From contig DATCDK010000126.1 of NCBI GenBank assembly GCA_036510735.1, positions 1 to 36,854 of the forward strand: a stretch of 36,854 nucleotides of DNA, read 5' to 3'. The stretch is from PALSA-607 sp036510735. Lineage in GTDB: Bacteria; Actinomycetota; Actinomycetes; Acidothermales; Acidothermaceae. A program made the translations under genes and the position numbers. The first letter of the stretch is position 1. Each line of letters opens with the position of its first letter. Below are positions 15,611-21,798 of this stretch, in pieces. Below the pieces are notes generated by a model, which saw nothing but the letters and a program-made list of their open reading frames with translations, was not told where the DNA came from and searched no databases.

Positions 15611-15828
15611 AAGAGCAAATGCGAGCGGCGCCCCGTTGCACGGGACGCCGCTGCTCGCACGATCCTCCGGTTACCAAGCGTGCACCTGCAAAGTGTCGGC
15701 GAGCAGGCAACTCCGAGGAGCCACCGCCCGACTCGACCGCCTGATTCGGCTGGTTCCGCGTGGGTGCCTGAGGTGTCGTGCGCGAGTCCGGAACCTCGAG
15801 GGGAGACCCCTCGCGATACCCGACCCAT
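15611..15828 (-). ncRNA. Ms1-like (MTS2823/scr3559-type) small RNA, candidate
   Basis: No protein-like frame covers the 450 bp between the HAD gene and acs, but on the minus strand the region looks like a small RNA gene. A promoter (TTCCGA, 17 bp, TAGAAA) is followed by about 220 nt rich in stems, for example CGAGGGG/CCCCTCG at 15797-15813. The 3' end is a long hairpin (15621-15658) followed by ATTTGCTCTT. The position, co-directional and just downstream of the Rv3661-type HAD gene, is where mycobacteria encode the very abundant Ms1/MTS2823 RNA, which binds core RNA polymerase and stores it in stationary phase. Homologues such as scr3559 have been reported in streptomycetes near acs. Identification rests on synteny and structure, not on sequence match, and the ends are estimates. 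Confidence 0.55.
15621..15658 (-). terminator. Terminator hairpin of the Ms1-like RNA
   Basis: Outer stem GCGAGC/GCTCGC and an inner G+C stem around CCCGT-TGC-ACGGG, followed on the minus strand by the T-rich ATTTGCTCTT (15620-15611). It has a better tail than the other hairpins in the window. Confidence 0.65.
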
Positions 15829-15834
15829 GCCTTG

Positions 15835-15863
15835 TTTCTACGCCTAACGCCACCCGATCGGAA
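15835..15863 (-). promoter_or_regulatory. Sigma-70-type promoter of the Ms1-like RNA
   Basis: -35 TTCCGA (15863-15858), spacer of 17 bp, -10 TAGAAA (15840-15835). The expected start site is about 15826-15829. Confidence 0.45.
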
Positions 15864-15888
15864 GAGCCTTGCGACTTGGAAAAGGCTC
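15864..15888 (-). terminator. Terminator hairpin after the HAD gene
   Basis: GAGCCTT (15864-15870) and AAGGCTC (15882-15888) form a 7-bp stem starting 8 bases after the HAD stop codon. It separates the HAD mRNA from the small RNA promoter, whose -35 box abuts it. Confidence 0.55.
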
Positions 15889-15896
15889 AGATTTGC

Positions 15897-16727
15897 TCAG
15901 TTCTCGGTGGCTGCTCGCAGCGCAGGGCCGTCCTTGCTGCGGCGGCGGGCGTACCAGACCAGGCCGGCGGCGGCCATGCCCGCGCCCAATCCGGCGGCGG
16001 CGTAGACCGGACTGCGTGGCGAACCGAGGCCGACTCGCGCACGCAGCGGCACCGGGTTGTCGAAGTTCAAGACTGGCCAGCCTCGGCTGACCGCCTCCCT
16101 GCGCAATGCACGATCGGGATTGACGACCGAAGGAAAGCCCACCGCCTCTAAGAGCGGAATGTCCGTCGACGAATCGCTGTAGGCAAAGGACTGCGCAAGG
16201 TCGTAACCCTCCTTGGCGGCGAGCTCAATGACCGCCGCGGCCTTTGCCTCGCCGAAGGCGTAGTAGTCGATGTCGCCGGTGAATCGCCCGTCCTCGACGA
16301 CCATGCGAGTGGCGATGATGCGGTCGGCGCCCAGCAGTTCGCCGATGGGCTCGACAACCTCGATGCCTGACGTGCTCACGATCACGACGTCGAGCCCGGC
16401 CGCGTGATGCTGCTCGATCAGGGCGGCAGCCTCGTCGTAGATCAGCGGATCGATCAGGTCGTGCAGTGTCTCCGCGACGATCGCCTTGACCTGCTCGACG
16501 TCCCATCCCTTGCACAGTTGAGACAGGTAGGCGCGCATGCGTTCGATCTGGTCGTGGTCTGCGCCACCCACCAGATAGACGAACTGGGCGTAGGTACTCT
16601 TGAGCAGCGCCCGCCGGTTGATCAGGCCGCCCTGGTAGAAGGGTCGCCCGAAGGCCATGACGCTCGACTTGGCGATGATCGTCTTGTCGAGGTCGAAGAA
16701 TGCCGCCGGCCGGCCAGTGGTGCTCAT
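15897..16727 (-). CDS. HAD-IB phosphatase, SerB-like, with C-terminal membrane helix (Rv3661-type)
   Basis: A 276-residue HAD-IB hydrolase. Motif I is FFDLDKTIIAKSS (nucleophile D12 and general acid D14), motif II is VIVSTSG, and motif IV is AYSDSSTDIPLLEAVG. A helical C1 cap lies between about 30 and 100. The C-terminus has a hydrophobic segment (SPVYAAAGLGAGMAAAGLVW) and a basic tail, so the enzyme is probably tail-anchored on the inner face of the membrane. The family resembles phosphoserine phosphatase, but the substrate may be a lysophospholipid or another phosphomonoester. It is divergent from ssd and flanked by two small RNA genes, an arrangement conserved with Rv3661 in M. tuberculosis. 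Confidence 0.88.
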   Translation of the reverse strand: MSTTGRPAAFFDLDKTIIAKSSVMAFGRPFYQGGLINRRALLKSTYAQFVYLVGGADHDQIERMRAYLSQLCKGWDVEQVKAIVAETLHDLIDPLIYDEAAALIEQHHAAGLDVVIVSTSGIEVVEPIGELLGADRIIATRMVVEDGRFTGDIDYYAFGEAKAAAVIELAAKEGYDLAQSFAYSDSSTDIPLLEAVGFPSVVNPDRALRREAVSRGWPVLNFDNPVPLRARVGLGSPRSPVYAAAGLGAGMAAAGLVWYARRRSKDGPALRAATEN

Positions 16728-16846
16728 GCTCTGAGGATAAGACGCCGGACCTGATCACCCGTGCGGCGACGTGGGCCTTTTGTCACAACCTGTTCTTGTC
16801 ACGAATTGATTGCGACAGGGGGATGTGCGAGACGGGGCGCTTGCCT

Positions 16847-16852
16847 TACGTT
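16847..16852 (+). promoter_or_regulatory. -10 element for the 6C RNA
   Basis: TACGTT, with the first 6C hairpin beginning about 10 bases downstream. No convincing -35 box is visible at 16-18 bp. Confidence 0.35.
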
Positions 16853-16857
16853 AGTCC

Positions 16858-16930
16858 CGGTACGGCTCTCCCCCCAGAGTCGGACCCTTCGTGAACGGCC
16901 CCCGCTACCCCCCCGGCGGGGGCCGTTCCA
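16858..16930 (+). ncRNA. 6C small RNA
   Basis: Two hairpins with C-only loops, the defining structure of the actinobacterial 6C RNA family. Hairpin 1 (16863-16882) has a 7-bp stem and a loop of exactly six C (16870-16875). Hairpin 2 has perfect 13-bp arms GAACGGCCCCCGC (16893-16905) and GCGGGGGCCGTTC (16916-16928) around TA, seven C and G, and also serves as terminator. In M. tuberculosis the 6C RNA (B11) lies between Rv3660c (ssd) and Rv3661 and is read in the direction of ssd, exactly as here. B11 affects cell-division and growth genes by pairing its C-rich loops with G-rich ribosome-binding regions. The 5' end is inferred from the -10 box. Confidence 0.88.
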
Positions 16931-16993
16931 TGTCCCGGGACCGTTTGCGCCAGATCATTACTCAGGACCTTTCCTAGGGCCACCTTTGCTAGG

Positions 16994-17041
16994 GACGTTG
17001 TCCCCAGCCGGACCAGCAAGCTCCGCGTTCCACAGATCGTC
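16994..17041 (+). promoter_or_regulatory. DnaA-box-like motif pair upstream of ssd
   Basis: GACGTTGTCCCCAG at 16994-17007 and TTCCACAGATCGTC at 17028-17041. The same pair, in the same order, occurs upstream of the pilin gene (20753-20790). TTGTCCCCA differs from the actinobacterial DnaA box TTGTCCACA by one base, and the second element carries its TCCACA core. Confidence 0.45.
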
Positions 17042-17064
17042 GCCGGCCAGGCCGCCGAGGCAGT

Positions 17065-18264
17065 GTGGACCTTGATCGTTGGCTCATGCCGACCTCGCCC
17101 GATCCCGTTGCCCGCCCCCGACCGCTGCTGGTGACCGACGATCCAGACCTGCTCGACGACATCTTGCGGCTCGGTGCGGCGGCCGGTGTCGACATCGACG
17201 TCGCGCACGATCCCGCCGGCGCCCGGCTGGGGTGGCCGAAGGCAGCCCTGGTGCTGGTCGGCGACGACGTGTCGATCGCGCTGCGCCGCGCATCCGTGCG
17301 GCGCCGGGTCGGTGTCGTGCTCGTGGGGCGAGACCTCGATGACGGCACCGTCTGGAAACGGGCGGTGGGCGTCGGCGCCGAGCACGTCGCGCTGCTGCCG
17401 GACGCCGAGCCGTGGCTGATCGCGCGAATGGCCGCCGCTGTCGACGAATCCGCCGCGTTGGGGCTGACGGTCGCCGTGATCGGCGGGCGTGGGGGAGCGG
17501 GTGCGAGCACGCTTGCTGCTGCTCTCGCAGTCACGGCCATGCGAGGCGGACGTCGGGCAATGCTCGTCGACGCGGATCCTTACGGCGGTGGGGCTGATCT
17601 GCTCTTCGGTGGTGAGCATGCCGCGGGTTTGCGGTGGTGCGACATTGCCGGCGCCAGCGGCCGGATCGGGGGCGAGGAGCTGCACGCCGCGTTGCCGCAC
17701 ATGGGCTCACTCGCGGTCTTGTCGTATGACCGTGGCGATCCGCTCGACCTGCGGGCCGATGCGATGTCGAGCGTGCTCTCGGCCGCCGCTCGGGTGTGCG
17801 ACCTGACGGTCGCCGACCTGCCCCGTCATTTCGACGACGCTACCGGCGTCGTTCTCGAAGTGGCCGATCTCGCGTTGCTCGTCGTCCCGGCAGAAGTTCG
17901 TGCAGTGGCTTCCGCCGCCCGGATCGCCACTGAGGTCGCCACGGCGGTTGACGATGTTCGAGTCGTCGTCAGAGGTCCAGCACCGGGCGGCCTGGCTGCG
18001 CTCGACGTTGCGAAAGCGCTCGGCCTGCCTTTGGCGGGCTACCTCAAAGCGGAGTCGAATCTCGGCGCGAGGCTCGAACGCGGTGAGGCGCCGGCGGGTC
18101 AGGGTCGGGGACCGCTCGCACAGTTCTGCCGAGAGTTGATCGCCTCGCTCACGTTTCCCGTCGATCGGGTGCGCGATCACACGGCCGACGTCCCCATGGA
18201 TTTGGCCGGCACCATTGACGACGTCTTGGAGACAGTCGGCTGGCGTCCGACCGCGGCGCCATGA
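17065..18264 (+). CDS. ssd: Ssd/CpaE-like deviant MinD-ParA ATPase of the Tad locus
   Basis: A 399-residue protein of the actinobacterial CpaE-homologue family (TIGR03815), called septum-site-determining protein Ssd in mycobacteria (Rv3660c). Residues 1-125 form a receiver-like or localisation domain without obvious phosphorylation function. Residues 134-370 form the SIMIBI ATPase domain, with GGRGGAGASTLAAALA at 140-155. The Walker A lysine position has Ala (A147), a known deviation in CpaE-like proteins, so ATP hydrolysis may be weak or absent. Further motifs are MLVDADPYGGGADLL and LTVADLPRHFD. CpaE proteins place the Tad secretion apparatus in the cell; mycobacterial Ssd slows septation when overproduced. 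The start is GTG 17065, with ATG 17086 as the alternative. tadA overlaps its end (ATGA). Confidence 0.9.
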   Translation: MDLDRWLMPTSPDPVARPRPLLVTDDPDLLDDILRLGAAAGVDIDVAHDPAGARLGWPKAALVLVGDDVSIALRRASVRRRVGVVLVGRDLDDGTVWKRAVGVGAEHVALLPDAEPWLIARMAAAVDESAALGLTVAVIGGRGGAGASTLAAALAVTAMRGGRRAMLVDADPYGGGADLLFGGEHAAGLRWCDIAGASGRIGGEELHAALPHMGSLAVLSYDRGDPLDLRADAMSSVLSAAARVCDLTVADLPRHFDDATGVVLEVADLALLVVPAEVRAVASAARIATEVATAVDDVRVVVRGPAPGGLAALDVAKALGLPLAGYLKAESNLGARLERGEAPAGQGRGPLAQFCRELIASLTFPVDRVRDHTADVPMDLAGTIDDVLETVGWRPTAAP

Positions 18265-19409
18265 CGCTCGACGCCGCTTTGGTCGCCAAGGTGCGTGGCC
18301 GGCTCGCCGATGACATCACGCCGCCAACGACCGCGCGGGTAGCGGCGCTGGTGCGCGAGGAGGCAGGCGTCCGTGGTGCTGCGCAGGTACTCGCGGCCGT
18401 CGAGACACTGCGCAGCGAGCTCGTCGGTGCTGGTCCTCTCGATGCGTTGTTGCACGAACCTGGCGTGACCGACGTCCTGGTCAACGGTCCCGACGAGGTG
18501 TGGGTCGACCGCGGTCGAGGGCTCGAGCGCGCTGACGTGCGCTTCGGCAGTGATCGCGAGATCCGTCGGCTGGCCGCCCGGCTCGCGGCGGCGGCCGGTC
18601 GTCGCCTCGACGACGCGGTGCCGTACGCCGACATCCGGCTCGCCGACGGCGTCCGGCTGCATGCCGTCTTGCCACCCGTGTCGCCCGGCGGGGTGTGTTT
18701 GTCGTTTCGTATTCCGCGCCGGCGCGCATTCTCCCTCGACGAGTTCGTCGACATGGGTGCGATGTCGCGCGAGGCGGCAGCGCTGCTCGCCGGTGTCGTT
18801 GCCTCGAGGGCGTCGTTCGTCGTGACCGGTGGCACCGGCACTGGCAAGACCACGCTGTTGTCGACGCTGCTCGGCTGCGTCGATCCGCGCGAACGCGTGG
18901 TCATCGTCGAAGACTCCGGTGAGCTACGCCCTGACCATCCGCACATCGTCCGGCTCGAGGCCCGCTCACCGAACATCGAAGGCGCGGGCGCGATCGAGCT
19001 GGCTTCGTTGGTGCGACACGCGCTGCGGATGCGGCCTGATCGGCTGGTCGTCGGTGAGGTCCGCGGCGCCGAATGCGTCGATTTGCTGGCTGCGCTGAAC
19101 GTCGGGCACGACGGTGGTGCCGGCACCCTGCACGCGAACTCGGTCGTTGATGTGCCGGCCAGGATCGAGGCCCTTTGCACAGCCGCAGGGCTGTCGCGTG
19201 AAGCAGCGCACAGTCAACTTGGTGCGGGACTGCGCGTCGTCGTCCATCTCGCGCGCGGGCATGACGGCCACCGCGTGCTCGACTCGGTCGGTGTCGTGAT
19301 TCGGCGCGCTGATGGCCTCGTCGAGGTGCAGCCGGCGATGCGGCGCGGCGATGGGCGCTGGGTCGACGACGCAGGTCGCGCCGCTCTCGATCGCGTGCTC
19401 GACACGTGA
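18261..19409 (+). CDS. tadA: TadA/CpaF secretion ATPase (helicase/secretion neighborhood ATPase)
   Basis: A 382-residue type IV/II secretion ATPase. The N-terminal domain has LGVTDVLVNGP-like GVTDVLVNGPDEVWVDRG and RLAARLAAAAGRRLDDAVPY; the ATPase core has Walker A GGTGTGKTTLLS (190-201, K196), an Asp box VIVEDSGELRP, HIVRLEAR, a Walker B region MRPDRLVVGEVRG and a His box HDGGAGTLHANS. It powers assembly of Flp-type pili or pseudopili (TIGR03819 group, Rv3659c). The start ATG 18261 overlaps ssd and the stop overlaps tadB, so it lies within a tightly coupled operon. Confidence 0.94.
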   Translation: MTLDAALVAKVRGRLADDITPPTTARVAALVREEAGVRGAAQVLAAVETLRSELVGAGPLDALLHEPGVTDVLVNGPDEVWVDRGRGLERADVRFGSDREIRRLAARLAAAAGRRLDDAVPYADIRLADGVRLHAVLPPVSPGGVCLSFRIPRRRAFSLDEFVDMGAMSREAAALLAGVVASRASFVVTGGTGTGKTTLLSTLLGCVDPRERVVIVEDSGELRPDHPHIVRLEARSPNIEGAGAIELASLVRHALRMRPDRLVVGEVRGAECVDLLAALNVGHDGGAGTLHANSVVDVPARIEALCTAAGLSREAAHSQLGAGLRVVVHLARGHDGHRVLDSVGVVIRRADGLVEVQPAMRRGDGRWVDDAGRAALDRVLDT

Positions 19410-20092
19410 GCCGATCACTGGGCCGGCTCGACGCGGTCTGCTTGCGCGGCTCGGCAAGGCCCGGTGCCTCCGGCCGCGATCGGGTGGCCGCGTTCGTCGC
19501 GTGGACTCGCCGGCGAGGCTTCCGCAACGCTCGCGAGCTGTCGTTGACGCGCACCGCCGTCGTGGATCTTTGCCGCGCGATGGCGGCCGAATTGCGCGCT
19601 GGTCGGGCCTCGGCCGAGGCGTTCGCGGCCGCAATGCAGGCCGGCCCGACTCGGTTGAGCGACCTCCTGCAATCAGCGGTCGCCGTCGGACGCCGCGGTG
19701 ACAACGGCGATCTTGCCGACGCAGTCGCCCGCGTCGCGGAAACTCCGGGCTGCGACGGACTGCGCGCGGTGGTCGCGTGCTGGCGGGTGGCCGCCGCATC
19801 GGGCGCGGCACTCGCGCCGGCGATCGATCGGGTCGCCGATGCGCTGCAGGACGAGATCGACCTCAGCCGCGAGGTCGCCTCGATCATGGCCGGCCCGCGT
19901 GCCACGGTGCGCGTGCTTGCCGGGCTGCCGGTGATCGGTCTTCTTCTCGGGACGGCGATTGGCGCGCGTCCGATCGACTTCCTCTTTGGGTCCGCGCTTG
20001 GCGTCGGCTGTGTGCTCGGCGCCATTGTCCTCGATGCCCTCGGCGTCGCGTGGTCGCGCCGGATCGCGCATCGCGCGGCGCGGCTCGGTTGA
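19406..20092 (+). CDS. tadB: TadB-like type II/IV secretion inner-membrane protein
   Basis: A 228-residue protein with a T2SSF (GspF) domain: RTAVVDLCRAMAAELRAGRA, then LRAVVACWRVAAASGAALAP and AIDRVADALQDEI, typical of the cytoplasmic helical bundle, followed by helices VRVLAGLPVIGLLLGTAIGA and FGSALGVGCVLGAIVLDALG. In Tad systems TadB and TadC form the inner-membrane platform on which TadA acts. It is shorter than proteobacterial TadB (about 300), as in Rv3658c. The start is GTG 19406 in the GTGA overlap with tadA. tadC begins a few bases after its stop. Confidence 0.9.
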   Translation: MSRSLGRLDAVCLRGSARPGASGRDRVAAFVAWTRRRGFRNARELSLTRTAVVDLCRAMAAELRAGRASAEAFAAAMQAGPTRLSDLLQSAVAVGRRGDNGDLADAVARVAETPGCDGLRAVVACWRVAAASGAALAPAIDRVADALQDEIDLSREVASIMAGPRATVRVLAGLPVIGLLLGTAIGARPIDFLFGSALGVGCVLGAIVLDALGVAWSRRIAHRAARLG

Positions 20093-20099
20093 GGTCGTG

Positions 20100-20741
20100 G
20101 TGCCTCGGGATGCCGAGTCGCGCGGCCGGGCAGGTCATGAGTCCCGCGGCCCGGCGGGTGCTGTTGTCGCGTTGGGTGCGGTCGTTGGCCTGTTCGCCGG
20201 GTTCATCGGGGGCGCGGTGTTCGGCTGCGCGGTCGGTTCCGCGGCGACGTTCGTACTTCTTCGACGCGGTGCGCGTGCGGGGCGCTCGCGGGTGCCGCGC
20301 GAGTCGGTGGGGCGGCAGTTGCCGGCCGCTCTCGACTTGCTTGCCGCGTGCCTGGCCGCCGGCGCGGCGCCTGCGCCGGCACTGGCCGCGGTCGGGGAAG
20401 CTTTCGACGGCGAGGTCGGCGACATGCTGTCGGCGGTCGCGCGGCTTGCGATGTTGGGTGCGCCTGTCGAAACCGCATGGTCGAACTGTCTGAACGACCC
20501 GCGCTGGGCGCCGATCGCACGCGCGGTGATTCGCGCGCATCACTCAGGTGCCGCACTGACCGACGTCCTCGTGCATCTTGCTGACGATCGACGGCGAGCG
20601 CTTCGCACCGATGCGCAAGCTGCCGCAGAGCGCGCGGGCATCGCCATCGTGCTGCCGCTTGGTGCGTGCTTTCTGCCGGCCTTCGTTCTGATCGGCGTGG
20701 TACCAGTGGTTGCCGGATTCGCCCACGCACTGTGGTCCTGA
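20100..20741 (+). CDS. tadC: TadC-like type II/IV secretion inner-membrane protein
   Basis: About 213 residues. After a short basic N-terminus come a helix pair (GAVVALGAVVGLFAGFIGGA and VFGCAVGSAATFVLL), a T2SSF bundle (QLPAALDLLAACLAAGAAPA, then APALAAVGEAFDGEV and IARAVIRAHHSGAALTDVLV) and two C-terminal helices (AIVLPLGACFLPAFVLIGVV then PVVAGFAHAL). The open frame extends upstream to 19959 inside tadB, but GTG 20100 (or 20097) is the likely start, because GAGG at 20091-20094 gives a proper ribosome-binding distance and the upstream part is a shadow of tadB. Counterpart of Rv3657c; partner of TadB. Confidence 0.88.
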   Translation: MPRDAESRGRAGHESRGPAGAVVALGAVVGLFAGFIGGAVFGCAVGSAATFVLLRRGARAGRSRVPRESVGRQLPAALDLLAACLAAGAAPAPALAAVGEAFDGEVGDMLSAVARLAMLGAPVETAWSNCLNDPRWAPIARAVIRAHHSGAALTDVLVHLADDRRRALRTDAQAAAERAGIAIVLPLGACFLPAFVLIGVVPVVAGFAHALWS

Positions 20742-20752
20742 CGCTCGGGCCC

Positions 20753-20790
20753 GACGTTGCCCACAGGCGCGGTCAGTCTCCACAGATCGG
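20753..20790 (+). promoter_or_regulatory. DnaA-box-like motif pair upstream of the pilin gene
   Basis: GACGTTGCCCACAG at 20753-20766 and CTCCACAGATCGGTC at 20778-20792 repeat the pair found before ssd, with 9 bases less between them. TTGCCCACA is one base off the DnaA box TTGTCCACA. It lies in the 94-bp gap between tadC and the DUF4244 gene, so a second promoter of the Tad island may sit here. Confidence 0.45.
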
Positions 20791-20814
20791 TCGCACAAAG
20801 CCGCGAGGGGTTGG

Positions 20815-20831
20815 CCAGCCCGGTTGGCTGG
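20815..20831 (+). promoter_or_regulatory. Hairpin just before the pilin start codon
   Basis: CCAGCC (20815-20820) and GGCTGG (20826-20831) with a 5-base loop end 4 bases before ATG 20836. No purine-rich ribosome-binding site is present, so the hairpin occupies its place. Confidence 0.5.
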
Positions 20832-20835
20832 TCAC

Positions 20836-21036
20836 ATGACATTCATCAAGCGAATTGCCCAGCGGGCAAAGACAATCCGAACCGCCGTCGACGCAGGAAT
20901 GACGACGGCCGAGTATGCGGTAGGCACCGTCGCAGCCTGTGCTTTCGCCGCATTGCTCTACAAGGTCATCACCAGCACACAAGTACTCGACCTGCTGACC
21001 GGCGTGGTGTCACGTGCGCTTCACGTGCCGTTCTAG
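20836..21036 (+). CDS. DUF4244 Flp-type prepilin (Rv3656c-like)
   Basis: A 66-residue protein: a basic leader (MTFIKRIAQRAKTIRTAVDA), the cleavage motif G-MTTAEY with glutamate at +5 after Gly21, and one hydrophobic helix (AVGTVAACAFAALLYKVI), then a short tail. This is the layout of Flp major pilins: leader removed by a prepilin peptidase, the helix packing into the pilus. The gene follows tadC by 94 bp and overlaps the TadE-like gene by 23 bases. No prepilin peptidase gene (tadV) is in the window, so it must be elsewhere. The start ATG 20836 was chosen because the longer frame upstream crosses the intergenic motif pair. Confidence 0.9.
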   Translation: MTFIKRIAQRAKTIRTAVDAGMTTAEYAVGTVAACAFAALLYKVITSTQVLDLLTGVVSRALHVPF

Positions 21037-21421
21037 TGGTCGCGGTGGCCAAGGTGGTTGCGGTGGCCAGGGCGGCCAGGGCGGCTATGTCACGGCAGAG
21101 ACAGCGATGGTGCTTCCGGTGCTCGCCCTCTTGCTCGCCGTCGGCCTCTGGTCGGTCGCGGTGGCTGGCGCGCAGTTGCGGTGCGTCGACGCGGCACGTG
21201 ACGGCGCGAGAGCGGCAGCTCGAGGTGAATCCGACGCCATGGTCGTCGCTGCTACCACCGCAGCGGCCCCACAGGGCGCGCGGATCGACGTGCACCACGA
21301 CGGCAGCCGGGTTGTCGTCGTGGTGAGTGCCCGCATCGGCGGCGGTCTCGGGCCGCTCGCCGCGATCGCAGCACCGACGGTGTCGGCGACGGCCGCAGCA
21401 GACTCCGAGGTTGCACCGTGA
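21014..21421 (+). CDS. TadE-like pseudopilin (Rv3655c-like)
   Basis: A 135-residue protein. The basic leader is followed by a Gly/Gln-rich run (GRGGQGGCGGQGGQGG) and then G-YVTAETAMVLPVLALLL with glutamate at +5, a prepilin-type cleavage site and helix. The rest is a small extracytoplasmic domain (QLRCVDAARDGARAAARGES, then DGSRVVVVVSARIGGGLGPL) of the TadE family. TadE proteins are minor pseudopilins of Flp pili. The Gly-rich leader comes from a 9-bp tandem repeat (21038-21082). The start is GTG 21014 inside the pilin gene; the stop overlaps the next gene (GTGA). Confidence 0.85.
   Translation: MRFTCRSSGRGGQGGCGGQGGQGGYVTAETAMVLPVLALLLAVGLWSVAVAGAQLRCVDAARDGARAAARGESDAMVVAATTAAAPQGARIDVHHDGSRVVVVVSARIGGGLGPLAAIAAPTVSATAAADSEVAP
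21038..21082 (+). repeat. 9-bp tandem repeat encoding the Gly-rich TadE leader
   Basis: Five near copies of a 9-bp unit, GGTCGCGGT to GGCCAGGGC, coding Gly-x-Gly triplets just before the predicted prepilin cleavage site. Copy-number change by 9 bp would keep the frame. Confidence 0.75.
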
Positions 21422-21798
21422 ACGATCGCGACGCCGGCTCGGCGAGCCTGTGGGCGTTGTCGTTGGCGATGGTGCTCTGGGTCTGCGTGGCCGCAGTCGT
21501 GCTCGCCGGCGTTGCGGTTGTCGCGCGGCATCGCGCAGCAACCGCCGCGGACATGAGTGCGTTGGCCGCCGCGTCGGTGATCGCCCGCAGCGAAGGGGAC
21601 GGCGATGGAGGCGCCGGGTCGAAGGGTTGCGCGGCCGCCAATGCCATCGCCTTCGCCAACAACGCGATCGTGACCAGCTGTCAGGTGATGGGTCAGGTCG
21701 TCGACGTCACCGCGCGCGTTCGGATTCCGGCACTGAGCTGGTTGGGCGGTCTCGAGCTCGATGCCGTCAGTATGCGTGCGCGGGCCGGGCCAGGGTGA
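21418..21798 (+). CDS. Second TadE-like protein of the helicase/secretion neighborhood (Rv3654c-like)
   Basis: A 126-residue protein with a very short leader (MNDRDAG), a hydrophobic segment (SLAMVLWVCVAAVVLAGVAV) and a pattern of TadG-like proteins, AVVARHRAATAADMSALAAA, followed by two cysteines (C71, C87) that could form a disulfide. It fits the TadE-like family named for this neighbourhood (TIGR03816; Rv3654c). It is probably a minor pseudopilin or a secreted factor; the mycobacterial homologue has been reported as secreted into host cells. The gene overlaps the TadE gene by 4 bases and the convergent helicase gene by 32 bases. Confidence 0.83.
   Translation: MNDRDAGSASLWALSLAMVLWVCVAAVVLAGVAVVARHRAATAADMSALAAASVIARSEGDGDGGAGSKGCAAANAIAFANNAIVTSCQVMGQVVDVTARVRIPALSWLGGLELDAVSMRARAGPG

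Noticed and set aside
16994..17041. Chromosomal replication origin from DnaA-box-like sequences
   Set aside because: Only two imperfect boxes, no A+T-rich unwinding region, and no dnaA, dnaN or parAB genes nearby.
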